Shown in pieces: positions 39,263 to 47,905 of a stretch of 64,000 nt of DNA. How positions within the stretch are numbered: position 1 is the first letter of the stretch; every line of letters begins with the position of its first letter. The stretch comes from Roseomonas aerilata DSM 19363 (GTDB lineage: Bacteria; Pseudomonadota; Alphaproteobacteria; Acetobacterales; Acetobacteraceae), in the NCBI RefSeq assembly GCF_000711725.1, contig NZ_JONP01000022.1, positions 22,651 through 86,650 on the forward strand, given 5' to 3'. A model generated the notes under the pieces. The model had not been told where the DNA came from. It saw only the letters and a list, made by a program, of their open reading frames with translations, and made no database searches. The translations under genes were made by a program, and so were the position numbers.

Positions 39263-40486
39263 CTGACTGTCGCGCCGCCGGCGCGCGGCAGGGTTGCCAT
39301 CGTCGGCGCCGGCCCCGCGGGGCTGGCGGCGGCGGAGGTCCTCTCGGAAGCGGGCGTTGCGGTCACCGTACTGGACCGCATGCCCAGCCCCGCCCGCAAG
39401 CTGCTGATGGCCGGGCGGGGCGGTCTCAATCTCACCCACACCGAGCCGCTCGAGACCTTCCTCTCCCGCTACGGCGCCGCGCGCCCGCGGCTGAAGCCGG
39501 TCGTCCGCGCCTTTCCGCCCGAGGCCGTGCGCGCTTGGTGCGAGGCGTTGGGTCAGCCCACCTTCGCCGGCACCAGTGGCCGCGTCTTCCCCCAAGCGAT
39601 GAAGGCGGCGCCGCTGCTGCGCGCCTGGCTCGCCCGCCTCGCGGCCCGTGGCGTCACCCTGCTCAGCCGCCACAACTGGACCGGCTGGGATGCCGACGGC
39701 GCCCTGACCTTCGAGCGCCCCGACGACAGGCCGCTGCGCCTGACCCCCGATGCCGCGCTGCTCGCCCTCGGAGGCGCCTCCTGGCCGCGCCTCGGCTCCG
39801 ATGCGGGCTGGGTGCCGCTTCTTTCCGCGCGCGGTGTGGCCGTCGCACCCTTCCGCCCTGCCAATTGTGGGCTGCTCGTCCCCTGGTCCGAGCACCTGCG
39901 CTCGCGCTTCGCGGGCACACCTCTCAAGCGCATCGCCCTCTCGTTTGCCGGGCACACCGTTCGGGGGGAGGCGGTGATCACCAACCAGGGCCTGGAGGGC
40001 GGCGCCGTCTATGCCCTCTCCGCCGCCATCCGCGACGCCGCAGCGGCCGGGGGCACCGCCACGGTCACCCTCGACCTCCGCCCCGACATGACCACCGAGG
40101 AGGTCGCCCGCCGCCTCGCCGCCCCGCGGCGCGGCCAATCGCTCTCCAATCACCTGCGCCGCCAGCTCGCCCTGCCGCCGGCTGCCATTTCTCTCTTGCG
40201 GGAAGGCACCGGCTCGCCTGAGACGTCCATCAAGTCGCTCCCGCTCGGCGTCACCGGCGTCTCCGGCCTGGACCGCGCCATCTCCTCGGCCGGTGGCATC
40301 CAATGGGACGAACTGGACGAGGATTTCGGCCTGCACCGTCTCCGCGGCCTCTTTGCCGCCGGCGAAATGCTCGATTGGGAGGCGCCGACCGGTGGACATC
40401 TCCTCACCGCCTGCTTCGCCACGGGGCGCGCGGCGGCTCAAGGGATCCTTCGGCAGCTGCGGGCCGGGGAGGGACGGCCCGGATGA
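39263..40486 (+). CDS. FAD-dependent oxidoreductase, HI0933/TIGR03862-like, probable CTG start
   Basis: A 407-residue flavoprotein of the YhiN/HI0933-like family. The dinucleotide motif VAIVGAGPAGLAAAEVL lies upstream of the first in-frame ATG (39380), so the ATG start would remove the FAD site. The frame is open back to 39203, and the only plausible initiator is CTG at 39263, four bases after the sdhB stop, probably coupled. Other landmarks are GRGGLNLTHTE, GGASWPRLGSDAGW and GGIQWDELDEDF. The substrate is unknown. Its TGA is the first codon of repeat copy 3. Confidence 0.85.
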   Translation: MTVAPPARGRVAIVGAGPAGLAAAEVLSEAGVAVTVLDRMPSPARKLLMAGRGGLNLTHTEPLETFLSRYGAARPRLKPVVRAFPPEAVRAWCEALGQPTFAGTSGRVFPQAMKAAPLLRAWLARLAARGVTLLSRHNWTGWDADGALTFERPDDRPLRLTPDAALLALGGASWPRLGSDAGWVPLLSARGVAVAPFRPANCGLLVPWSEHLRSRFAGTPLKRIALSFAGHTVRGEAVITNQGLEGGAVYALSAAIRDAAAAGGTATVTLDLRPDMTTEEVARRLAAPRRGQSLSNHLRRQLALPPAAISLLREGTGSPETSIKSLPLGVTGVSGLDRAISSAGGIQWDELDEDFGLHRLRGLFAAGEMLDWEAPTGGHLLTACFATGRAAAQGILRQLRAGEGRPG

Positions 40487-40754
40487 CTCCGGGGAGAGGA
40501 AGAAGGAATTTTTCCTCTCCCCGGACCCCTCTCCATCATCTTTTTCTTCGGGTTTAGAATGCTTTGTGGCCGGTGCGCCTCGGGTCCATGACCGGCGGCG
40601 ACTGCACGCGCAGGAAGGGCAGCAAGGGAGAATTAGCTTCCAGTCATCGCATCCGCGCCAGTCAGATGGGGATCCAAGGGCCTCAGGCCCCTGGCGGGGT
40701 CCGAGGCCTGCCTTGGACGTCCGGAGAGGGCAGAGCCCTCTCCGACAGCCGCAA
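40484..40754 (+). repeat. four-hairpin interspersed repeat, copy 3
   Basis: Hairpin 1 (40,488-40,525) has a GGAA loop and one G-U pair. Hairpin 2 (40,576-40,600) keeps 9 of 11 pairs. Hairpin 3 (40,674-40,694) has one mismatch. An extra hairpin, GTCCGAGGC/GCCTTGGAC (40,699-40,719), is inserted. Hairpin 4 is at 40,723-40,743. The element's leading TGA serves as the stop codon of the flavoprotein, and it ends just before the convergent dienelactone hydrolase stop. Confidence 0.93.
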
Positions 40755-40770
40755 ACGCCGGTTGGCTCCC

Positions 40771-41658
40771 TCAGCTCACGCCATTTCCCTTCAGGAACTC
40801 CAGCATCAGCCGCCACCCCGCCTCCGCCGCGTCCTTGCGGTAGCTCGGCCGGTAATCCGCATGGAAGCCGTGCGGCGCGCCGGGGTAGATCACGAGGGTG
40901 AAGCGCTTCCCGGCCTCCCGCATGCGCGTCTCCATCTGGCGAAGGCTGTCCACGGGGATGCCCGTGTCCGCCTCGCCGTAGAGGCCAAGGATGGGACACT
41001 TGATGTCGGCGGCCATGTCGAGGGGCACGCGCGGCGTCAGGGCGCTGGCCTGCCCCGCCACGGGGCCGTACCAGGCGACGCCCGCCTTCAGCCGCGGGTT
41101 CTGCGCCGAGTAGGCCCAGACGTTCCGCCCGCCCCGGCAGAAGCCGATGATCGCCACCTTCTCCGCGCTGCCGCCGTCCTGTCCGGCCCAGGCGAGGGTG
41201 GCGTCGAGGTCGCGGAACAGCTCGTCGTCCGGCTTGCGGCCGGCGATGGCCGCGGCGGCGCCCACATCGGGGGCCGCGGCCGCGTCGCCCTGGCGCACGT
41301 AGTAGTCGGGCGCCACGGCCAGGTAGCCTTCCCGCGCGAGGCGGCGGCAGACATCCTTGATGTACTCGTGGAGACCGAAGATCTCCTGGCAGACGAGCAC
41401 CACCGGCCAGTCGCGGCCTGTCGCGGGGCGGGCGCGGTAGCCCGGCAGGGCCCGGTCGCCGGCGGGGATGCTCACGTCCCCGGCCACCAGCCCGTCGGTC
41501 GGCGTCGTCACGATCGTCTGGGCCATGACGGGGCCCGCGGCCAGCGTGTAGCCGGCCGCCCCGCCCACCGAACCGACGAAGCCGCGCCGCCCCAGGCGCT
41601 CGAACAGCGGGGGCGAGATCATCTCCGCGGCGGGCGGGGTTTCGGGAAGCTGGTCCAT
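40771..41658 (-). CDS. dienelactone hydrolase family protein with Tat signal
   Basis: A 295-residue alpha/beta hydrolase. A twin-arginine signal (LGRRGFVGSVGGAAGYTLAAG, near residues 22-42) predicts Tat export. The DLH catalytic triad is visible: Cys in IIGFCRGGRN, Asp in YGEADTGIPV and His in PGAPHGFHADY. The family hydrolyses dienelactones and related esters; the substrate is unknown. It is divergent from the transglutaminase gene. Confidence 0.88.
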   Translation of the reverse strand: MDQLPETPPAAEMISPPLFERLGRRGFVGSVGGAAGYTLAAGPVMAQTIVTTPTDGLVAGDVSIPAGDRALPGYRARPATGRDWPVVLVCQEIFGLHEYIKDVCRRLAREGYLAVAPDYYVRQGDAAAAPDVGAAAAIAGRKPDDELFRDLDATLAWAGQDGGSAEKVAIIGFCRGGRNVWAYSAQNPRLKAGVAWYGPVAGQASALTPRVPLDMAADIKCPILGLYGEADTGIPVDSLRQMETRMREAGKRFTLVIYPGAPHGFHADYRPSYRKDAAEAGWRLMLEFLKGNGVS

Positions 41659-41799
41659 GCGGGTTCCTCCGTTGCCGCGGAAGCCTACACCGGCTCCGCG
41701 CGCGGCCGCACAGCCCCGGGCGAGGAAATCGCGGGCAGCGCGCATCGCGGGGAGGCTATGGTCGTTGTGCCGAGGAACTCCCATCCTTCCAGGCCCGCC

Positions 41800-42654
41800 A
41801 TGAAGATCCTCGTCGGCTGCGACCTCGGCTATCAGGTCACCGGCCCCGCCACCCTCATTCTGAACATCCAGCCGGCCGAGACGCCGCGGCAGCGCATCGT
41901 TCGGGAAACGCTGACGATCACGCCGGAGGGCGCGCGGACCGAGAGCTGGACGGTTCCGGGCACGGGCAACCGCTACCTCCGCATCCATGCCGAGGCGGGC
42001 ACGGAGCTGCTGATCCACCACGAGGCGGAGGTCGAGCTCCTCCCGCACGTGGTGGATCCCGGCGAGGTCGGGCAGACGGCGCCTGCCGAGCTGCCGCCGG
42101 AGGCGCTGCCCCATCTCTGGCCCTCCCGCTTCTGCGAGTCCGACCGGCTGGAGCGCCTGGCGCTGCGCGAGTTCTGCGACGCACCGGAAGGGCATGCGCG
42201 CGTCACGGCCGTCTGCAACTGGGTGCATGACCGCATCACCTACCTGCGCGGCGCCTCCGCCCCGACCACCACCGCGACGGACACGCTGCTGTCGGGCGCC
42301 GGCGTCTGCCGGGATTTCGCGCATCTGGCGGTGGCGCTCTGCCGGGCGCTGGGCATCCCGGCCCGCTTCATCTCCGCCCACGCGCCCGGCCTCGTGCCGC
42401 CCGACTTCCACGCGGTGTTCGAGGCCTTCCTCGGCGGCAAGTGGTGGCTCTTCGACGCCACGCGCCAGGCGCCGCTCGACGCCCTCGTGCGGATCGGCCA
42501 GGGGCGCGACGCGGCCGAGGCCGCCTTCGCCGAGATCCACGGCGCCGCCACCCCCACGACCATGGCCGTGCGCGCGGAGGTGCTCGAAGGCCTGGACGTC
42601 GCTCGCGGCACGCGGACAACGCTGGCCGTCGCGGACGCCGCCGAGGCGCCCTGA
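41800..42654 (+). CDS. transglutaminase-like cysteine peptidase family protein
   Basis: A 284-residue protein with an N-terminal beta-rich region typical of bacterial transglutaminase-like proteins, then the core with Cys in LLSGAGVCRDFAHLAVALCRALG, His in PPDFHAVFEAFLGGKWW and Asp in LFDATRQAPLD. Such proteins are probably peptidases or amidases. A GTG start for the PAP2 gene follows four bases after its stop, implying an operon. Confidence 0.87.
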   Translation: MKILVGCDLGYQVTGPATLILNIQPAETPRQRIVRETLTITPEGARTESWTVPGTGNRYLRIHAEAGTELLIHHEAEVELLPHVVDPGEVGQTAPAELPPEALPHLWPSRFCESDRLERLALREFCDAPEGHARVTAVCNWVHDRITYLRGASAPTTTATDTLLSGAGVCRDFAHLAVALCRALGIPARFISAHAPGLVPPDFHAVFEAFLGGKWWLFDATRQAPLDALVRIGQGRDAAEAAFAEIHGAATPTTMAVRAEVLEGLDVARGTRTTLAVADAAEAP

Positions 42655-42658
42655 CAAG

Positions 42659-43408
42659 GTGCGAGGGATCCCCCTTCCGCCCGCCGCGCCGGGCCGGCTA
42701 CGCGACTTTCTTGCGCGGCAGGAACTCGGCGCGCTGGCCGCCGTGCTGGCTGTTGCCGCCGGCCTGTTCGGCTTCGCCAAGCTCGCGGCGGAGGTGACGG
42801 AGGGCGACACCCTCGCCTTCGACCGCCACATCCTCCTCACCCTCCGCAACCCGGCCGACCTCAGCGATCCCGTCGGCCCCCGCTGGCTGGAGGAGGCGGC
42901 GCGCGACGTCACCGCGCTCGGCAGCCACGTCATCCTCACCTACGTGACGCTCGCGGTGGTCGGGTTCCTCCTCCTCTCCGGCCGACGCGCCAGCGCGCTG
43001 TTCACCGCCCTGGCGATCGGCGGCGGCATGCTTGTCAGCAGCGTCCTCAAGATCGGCTTCGCCCGCCCGCGCCCCGACCTCGTGCCCCATGCGGTGGAAG
43101 TCTATACGGCCAGCTTCCCGAGCGGCCACGCCATGCTCTCGGCGGTGGCCTACCTGACGCTGGGCGCCCTGCTCATGCGCGTCGCCCCGCTCGGGCGCAC
43201 GAAGTTTTACGTCCTCGCCGTCGCCATCCTCACCACGCTGATGGTGGGGATCAGCCGCGTCTATCTCGGCGTCCACTGGCCCACGGACGTGCTGGCCGGC
43301 TGGTGCGGCGGCGCGGGCTGGGCGCTGCTCTGCTGGATCGTGCTGAACGCCCTCCAGCGCCGCGGCGCCGTGGAGCCGAAAGGCACGCCGGAGGAGCCCG
43401 CGGGCTGA
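42659..43408 (+). CDS. PAP2 family phosphatase
   Basis: A 249-residue membrane phosphatase. The three PAP2 motifs are KIGFARPRPD, FPSGHAM and SRVYLGVHWPTDVLAGW. About six membrane helices surround them. It likely dephosphorylates a lipid phosphate or undecaprenyl diphosphate in the periplasm. The start is GTG 42659; a longer in-frame extension runs inside the transglutaminase gene and is not supported. Confidence 0.87.
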   Translation: MRGIPLPPAAPGRLRDFLARQELGALAAVLAVAAGLFGFAKLAAEVTEGDTLAFDRHILLTLRNPADLSDPVGPRWLEEAARDVTALGSHVILTYVTLAVVGFLLLSGRRASALFTALAIGGGMLVSSVLKIGFARPRPDLVPHAVEVYTASFPSGHAMLSAVAYLTLGALLMRVAPLGRTKFYVLAVAILTTLMVGISRVYLGVHWPTDVLAGWCGGAGWALLCWIVLNALQRRGAVEPKGTPEEPAG

Positions 43409-43464
43409 AGCGGTGCCCTCGGCCGATCCGTGACAGGTCGCCTCGCGGCCCGGCGCGGCTGCCG

Positions 43465-43902
43465 CTAGTCCAGCGGCCCCCTGTCCACGCGCCGGCCCTC
43501 GGCATCGACCACCGGCTCGCCGTCCTCCTTGCTGAAGGCACCGCGCTGCGGCTCCGGCAGAAGGTTCAGCACCGTCTCTGAAGGCCTGCACAGCCGTACG
43601 CCGAGCGGCGTCACGACGATCGGCCGGTTGATGAGGATCGGGTGCGCCATCATGGCGTCGAGCAACTGCTCGTCGGTCAGAGACCGGTCGCCGAGACCCA
43701 GCTCCGCATACGGCGTGCCCTTCTCGCGCAGCACATCCCGCACCGGCACGCCCATGCGGCGGATGAGATCTGCCAGCACCTCCCGCGAGGGCGGGGTCTT
43801 CAGGTACTCGATCACCTCTGGCTCCTCCCCGCTGTTGCGGATGAGGGCAAGGGTGTTGCGGGACGTGCCGCAGGCCGGGTTGTGGTAGATGGTGACGGTC
43901 AC
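43465..43902 (-). CDS. arsC: ArsC-type arsenate reductase (glutaredoxin-dependent)
   Basis: A 145-residue thioredoxin-fold ArsC. The catalytic cysteine is in IYHNPACGTSRNTLALI (C11), and the arginine trio region HPILINRPIVVTPLGVRLCRP is intact, so it is the arsenate reductase rather than the YffB/Spx form. No other ars genes are beside it. Repeat copy 4 lies immediately upstream, in opposite orientation to the gene. Confidence 0.9.
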   Translation of the reverse strand: MTVTIYHNPACGTSRNTLALIRNSGEEPEVIEYLKTPPSREVLADLIRRMGVPVRDVLREKGTPYAELGLGDRSLTDEQLLDAMMAHPILINRPIVVTPLGVRLCRPSETVLNLLPEPQRGAFSKEDGEPVVDAEGRRVDRGPLD

Positions 43903-43943
43903 GATGCGCGCTCCTCGATGAACGACGTCGGTGGCGCTGGCGG

Positions 43944-44163
43944 CCCTGGGGAGAGGAAGAAAGAATTCTTCCTCTCCCCAGACCCCTCACCATCATCTTT
44001 CTCTATCTGCTTGAATGGTTCCACGGCCGGTGCGCCTCGGGTCATGGACCCGAGGCGACTGCACGAGCAGGAAATAGCCGCGACAGCCAGATGGGGATCT
44101 AAGGGCCTCAGGCCCTTGGCGGGTGAGGTTCGGAGAGGGCAGAGCCCTCTCCGGGGCCGCAGG
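43944..44163 (+). repeat. four-hairpin interspersed repeat, copy 4
   Basis: Hairpin 1 (43,946-43,981) reads CTGGGGAG.../...CTCCCCAG: the second pair changed from C-G to T-A on both arms, and the loop is AGAA instead of GGAA. Hairpin 2 (44,033-44,057) is perfect with loop ATG. Hairpin 3 (44,099-44,119) has one G-T pair. Hairpin 4 (44,132-44,152) is perfect. About 34 bp of linker between hairpins 2 and 3 are missing. It lies between the Rrf2 gene's 3' end and the arsC 5' end. Confidence 0.93.
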
Positions 44164-44169
44164 GCCGAC

Positions 44170-44640
44170 CTAGATCGCGAAGTTCAACGGCTCTGCCGAG
44201 GGCCGCTGGAGCCCGGCGGCCTGGGCCCGACGGAGCAGGTCCTCCAGCGTCATCCCCTGGAGCCGTTCGCGCAGGGCTTCGTCCAGCTCGCTCCAAAGGG
44301 GCGCGACGACGCCCTGGTGGAGCGGCCCGGAGAGGTCGCTGCCCCCTTCCGTGCCCTCCGCCACGGCGGCCACGGCCTCGGAGAGGCGGATGTCGCGGGG
44401 ACGGCGGCCCAGGCGGTAGCCGCCGCGCGGCCCGCGGACGCCTTCGAGCAGCCCCGCGCGGGAGAGGGCCTGGAAGACGGGTTCGATGCCGCGCCGGGCA
44501 GCGCCGAGGCGGTCCGCGATCTCCGCGCCTCCGGCCACGGCGCCGTTCGCCCCTCGCCCGGCGTGGAAGGCGACATCGAGAAGGACGGAGACCGCCGTCA
44601 GGGCGCGGTCCTGGCGCAGGAGTCGAAGGGAGGGCTGCAT
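44170..44640 (-). CDS. Rrf2 family transcriptional regulator
   Basis: A 156-residue protein with an Rrf2-type winged helix: LTAVSVLLDVAFHAG, AEIADRLGAARRGIEPVFQALSRAGLLEGVRGPRGGYRL. It has no cysteines, so it cannot bind an Fe-S cluster as IscR does and must sense something else or nothing. It lies nine bases after the DapA-like gene, so it is co-transcribed with it. Confidence 0.88.
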   Translation of the reverse strand: MQPSLRLLRQDRALTAVSVLLDVAFHAGRGANGAVAGGAEIADRLGAARRGIEPVFQALSRAGLLEGVRGPRGGYRLGRRPRDIRLSEAVAAVAEGTEGGSDLSGPLHQGVVAPLWSELDEALRERLQGMTLEDLLRRAQAAGLQRPSAEPLNFAI

Positions 44641-44649
44641 CCCTCCAAT

Positions 44650-45543
44650 CTACGCACTCTCAGCGTGTATTTCCAGATCGGACAACGCGGCTTCCACCTC
44701 CCGCCGCCCTTCGGCCGAGAGGGCGGGCTGGGGTGGCAGTGGGGTGCCGACCGCGAAACCCTGGATTTCCAGCGCGCCCTTGATGCAGGCCGCCAGTGCG
44801 TGCCGGGCGAAAAGCTCGTTGATGCGCCAGAGCCGGCGCTGCAGGGCCATGGCGCCCGCCCAGTTCCCGGCGCGGCACAGCTCGTAGAGCCGCACGCTCT
44901 GGCGGGGGATGGCGCAGGCCGGACCGGCCATCCAGCCGACGCCACCGATCAGCATCACGGCGGCCGGGATATGGGCGGAGGCGGCGAAGACCCGCATCCG
45001 ACCCTCGGTGCGGTCCATGATCGAGAGCAGCCGCCCGGTATTGGTGGAGGCGTCCTTCACGTAGCCGATCCGCGGGTGGCGGGAGAGGGCCTCAAGGGCG
45101 GGAAGGGAGAGGTCGGAGCGCTGGAACTGCGGGTTGGTGTAGAGCACCACCGGCCGTTCCACCGCGTCCGCGACGGCGGTGAAATAGGCGACCACGCCGG
45201 CCTCCGGCACGGGGAAATAGGCCTCGAGAATCGCCAGGATACCGTCCGCCCCGATCGCCTCGGCCTCCCGCGCTTGGCGCACCGCCTCGGCCGTCGTGGT
45301 GGCGGCGATGCCGGCGACGACCGGGACGCGCCCGGCGGCGGCCTCCACCACCACTTCGATGATGCGGCGGCGCTGCTCGGCATTCAGGTACGCGAACTCC
45401 CCGGTGCTGCCGAGCGGCGTCAGCCCGTGCACGCCGGCGGCGATGAGGTGCTCGACCAGCCGCGCCAGCACCTCGTCCAGCACCCGGCCGTCCGGGCCGA
45501 TGGGGGAGACGAGATAGGGAAAGACGCCGTGAAGATCCTGCAT
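44650..45543 (-). CDS. dihydrodipicolinate synthase (DapA) family aldolase
   Basis: A 297-residue class I aldolase of the DapA/NAL superfamily. It has [13 protein letters not shown] (pyruvate-binding), the Schiff-base lysine in [13 protein letters not shown] and VLYTNPQF in place of the DapA YNVP motif. The altered YTNP site and the Rrf2 partner suggest another pyruvate or 2-oxo-acid aldolase rather than the lysine-pathway enzyme. It is divergent from the PPOX-like gene. Confidence 0.85.
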   Translation of the reverse strand: MQDLHGVFPYLVSPIGPDGRVLDEVLARLVEHLIAAGVHGLTPLGSTGEFAYLNAEQRRRIIEVVVEAAAGRVPVVAGIAATTTAEAVRQAREAEAIGADGILAILEAYFPVPEAGVVAYFTAVADAVERPVVLYTNPQFQRSDLSLPALEALSRHPRIGYVKDASTNTGRLLSIMDRTEGRMRVFAASAHIPAAVMLIGGVGWMAGPACAIPRQSVRLYELCRAGNWAGAMALQRRLWRINELFARHALAACIKGALEIQGFAVGTPLPPQPALSAEGRREVEAALSDLEIHAESA

Positions 45544-45676
45544 GCGGGAAGGCTAGGCCGGGCCTGCGTCCCGCGGAACCGCCGGGCCAGATATGCGACG
45601 CTTTCGTGACGGGCGGCGCGACCGTCTTGCGGCGCGCCTCGCGCGGGTGCAGCAACGATCCGCAGGGGAGGCCCCG

Positions 45677-46318
45677 ATGCCCGATACCATCACTGCCGCG
45701 AACACCGACATCATTACCGATCTCGGCCAGCTCGAAGCCCTCTACGGGGTGCCGGGCGATGCCTCCACGGTGAAGGAGGTGCCCCACATCACCGCCGAGT
45801 ACCGGGCGATGATCGAGGCCTCTCCCTTCCTGGCCCTGGCCACCGCAGGTCCGGAAGGGCTGGACTGCTCGCCGCGCGGCGACCGCCCCGGGGAACTCGT
45901 CCGCATCGCCGATCCGCGCACGTTGCTGATGCCCGACCGCCGCGGCAACAACCGCGTGGACAGCCTGCGCAACATCCTGCGCGACCCGCGGGTGGCGCTG
46001 ATGTTCCTCATTCCCGGCCACGGCAACGCGCTGCGCGTGAACGGCCGCGCGCATCTCTCGGTCGCGCCCGCGCTGCTGGAGAGCTTCGTGGTGGAGGGGA
46101 AGGCGCCCCGCAGCGTGATCGTCGTCGCGGTGGAGACCGTCTATTTCCAGTGCGCCCGCGCGGTCATCCGCGCCCGCCTCTGGGAGCCGGAGGCGCGGGT
46201 GGCGCCGGGCAGCCTGCCGACGCCGGGCCGCATCCTCGCCGCCCTCAGCCAGGGAGAGGTGGGCGGCGAGCCCTACGACTCCAGCTGGGCGGCGCGGGCG
46301 AAGGAGACGATGTGGTAG
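45677..46318 (+). CDS. pyridoxamine 5'-phosphate oxidase-like protein (MSMEG_1061 type)
   Basis: A 213-residue split-barrel flavin-binding protein. It has ASPFLALATAGPEGLDCSPRGD, LLMPDRRGNNRVDSLRNIL and VALMFLIPGHGNALRVNGRA, which match the MSMEG_1061 family within the PPOX superfamily. Members bind FMN or F420; substrates are mostly unknown. GGGGAG six bases before ATG 45677 supports the start. Confidence 0.85.
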   Translation: MPDTITAANTDIITDLGQLEALYGVPGDASTVKEVPHITAEYRAMIEASPFLALATAGPEGLDCSPRGDRPGELVRIADPRTLLMPDRRGNNRVDSLRNILRDPRVALMFLIPGHGNALRVNGRAHLSVAPALLESFVVEGKAPRSVIVVAVETVYFQCARAVIRARLWEPEARVAPGSLPTPGRILAALSQGEVGGEPYDSSWAARAKETMW

Positions 46319-46324
46319 CCGCCC

Positions 46325-46525
46325 TCAGGCGGTAACGCGCCCGCGGGAGCGCAGCACCACCAGCCGCGCCACACGCGCGGCCTCGGCGGGATCGGGGAAG
46401 GCCATGCCCTCCAGGTCCTCGAGGCCGGGATCGGTCGCGAGGAACATCCAGTCCGCCTCCCGCGCCACGGCGACGCCGACGAAGCGCCCGTCCACGCTGA
46501 TGGGTCGCGAGCCGCGCATGGTCAC
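46325..46525 (-). CDS. small hypothetical protein
   Basis: A 66-residue protein (ISVDGRFVGVAVAREADWMFLATDPGLEDLEG...) with balanced composition. I do not recognise it. It starts GTG-ACC-ATG, with the GTG overlapping the stop of the tiny upstream frame (GTGA), so the two may be translated together. An ATG two codons later is an alternative start. Confidence 0.45.
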   Translation of the reverse strand: MTMRGSRPISVDGRFVGVAVAREADWMFLATDPGLEDLEGMAFPDPAEAARVARLVVLRSRGRVTA

Positions 46526-46668
46526 AGGCTCCCCATGGCGCGCAGCAGCGCGCTCTCGATCTCGGATTGGCGCGGCGGGCGCGGGGTGCGGGGAAAGGCG
46601 CGCTCTATCAGGGCGCGAAGGGCGGCGAAGGGACTGCGGCGGGCGGGGAGGAAAGGGGAGCGGGTCAT
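46522..46668 (-). CDS. very small Arg-rich hypothetical protein
   Basis: A 48-residue frame, MTRSPFLPARRSPFAALRALI..., rich in Arg and Pro. Two consecutive ATGs (46,671 and 46,668) could start it. The GTGA overlap with the next small frame is the main support. It is reminiscent of short DUF1127-like proteins, but the match is weak. Confidence 0.3.
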   Translation of the reverse strand: MTRSPFLPARRSPFAALRALIERAFPRTPRPPRQSEIESALLRAMGSL

Positions 46669-46933
46669 CATGTGTCCGTTCGGGCAGGGCCCGGCTTGGA
46701 AGGGGCAGGGGGAGGGCGGCGCGTTCAGCGCCGACATCCCCGGTCGCGGCGGGTCTCTCGCATCGGAAGCCCCCTCTCGGGACGGGTTGGCGATGCCCGA
46801 GAATTCGGCGTGAATCGGCCCCGGGTCAACGAAATGAAACGATCGATTTTCGCTGAATAAGGAGGATGAACCTCTCGCCGAACGTGGGTTGGGTGGTGGA
46901 CGCCACCCCGGCCGCGCGTGGTAAATTCGCCGG

Positions 46934-47899
46934 ATGTCCAACCCTCCCGCCAACCCGCCGCGCGGCCGCCTCTATGGCAGCATCCTCGAGACCGTCGGTG
47001 CGACGCCGCTCGTGCGCCTGCCCCGGCTGGAGGCGGCGGAATCCTTGCCTGCACGGCTGGCCCTGAAGCTCGAGTTCTTCAACCCGCTGGGCTCGGTGAA
47101 GGACCGCATCGGCCTGGCCATGGTGGAGGAGGCCGAGCGCGCCGGCCTCATCTCGCCGGGCAAATCGACGCTGATCGAGCCGACCTCGGGCAATACGGGC
47201 ATCGCCCTCGCCTTCGTCGCGGCGGCCAAGGGCTACCGGCTGGTCGTCACCATGCCCGACGGCGCCAGTGCGGAGCGGCGGAAGATGATGGCGCTGCTCG
47301 GCGCGGAACTCGTCCTCACCCCCGCGGCCAAGGGGATGGCCGGCGCCATCGCCCGCGCCGAGGCCCTGGTGGCGGAGACGCCGGGCGCCTGGATGCCGCG
47401 CCAGTTCGACAACCCCGCCAACCCCGCGATGCACGCCGCCACCACGGCCGAGGAGATCTGGGCGGATACCGGCGGCGAGGTGGATGCGGTGGTCGGCGGC
47501 GTCGGCACGGGCGGCACGCTGACGGGCATCGCGCGCGCCCTGAAGCCGCGCCGGCCGGGGATGCGCGTGATCGCGGTGGAGCCCGCGGAGTCCGCCGTTC
47601 TCTCGGGCGACGAGCCCGGCCCGCACGACATCCAGGGCATCGGCGCCGGCTTCCGGCCCTCGGTGCTGGAGTTGGAGCGGATGGACGCCGTGCTGCGCGT
47701 CTCGGAGGGAGAGGCCCTGGCGGCCGCCCGGCGCTGCGCGCGGGAGGAGGGCATCCCGATCGGCATCTCCTCCGGCGCCGTGCTGCACGCGGCGATCGAG
47801 GTGGCGCGCGACCCGGCGATGGCGGGCGGGCTGGTCGTCGCCATCGCCGCCAGCTTCGCCGAGCGCTACCTCTCGACCGAGCTTTTCGCGGACCTCTAG
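46934..47899 (+). CDS. cysK: cysteine synthase
   Basis: A 321-residue PLP enzyme making cysteine from O-acetylserine and sulfide. The PLP lysine is in FFNPLGSVKDRIGLAM; EPTSGNTGIALAFVAAAKGY, GVGTGGTLTGIAR and IGISSGAVLHAA complete the family pattern. A strong AAGGAGG at 46,859-46,865 directly abuts another ATG (46,866) out of frame, but the family N-terminus fits ATG 46934. It converges on the ATP-grasp gene. Confidence 0.94.
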   Translation: MSNPPANPPRGRLYGSILETVGATPLVRLPRLEAAESLPARLALKLEFFNPLGSVKDRIGLAMVEEAERAGLISPGKSTLIEPTSGNTGIALAFVAAAKGYRLVVTMPDGASAERRKMMALLGAELVLTPAAKGMAGAIARAEALVAETPGAWMPRQFDNPANPAMHAATTAEEIWADTGGEVDAVVGGVGTGGTLTGIARALKPRRPGMRVIAVEPAESAVLSGDEPGPHDIQGIGAGFRPSVLELERMDAVLRVSEGEALAAARRCAREEGIPIGISSGAVLHAAIEVARDPAMAGGLVVAIAASFAERYLSTELFADL

Positions 47900-47905
47900 G
47901 TGCCT

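Noticed and set aside
40293..40901. Long open frames across the repeat elements (peptides such as GERKKEFFLSPDPSPSSF and, on the other strand, RKNSFFLSPES)
   Set aside because: Both strands are open because of GC-richness and the palindromes. The frames have no consistent start or stop between copies, and the sequence is constrained as stems, so I read the elements as non-coding.
46866..47066. 66-codon ORF starting right after a strong AAGGAGG, overlapping cysK
   Set aside because: The Shine-Dalgarno sequence abuts the ATG with no spacing, and the product becomes Arg/Cys-rich where it overlaps cysK. A leader peptide remains possible but unsupported.
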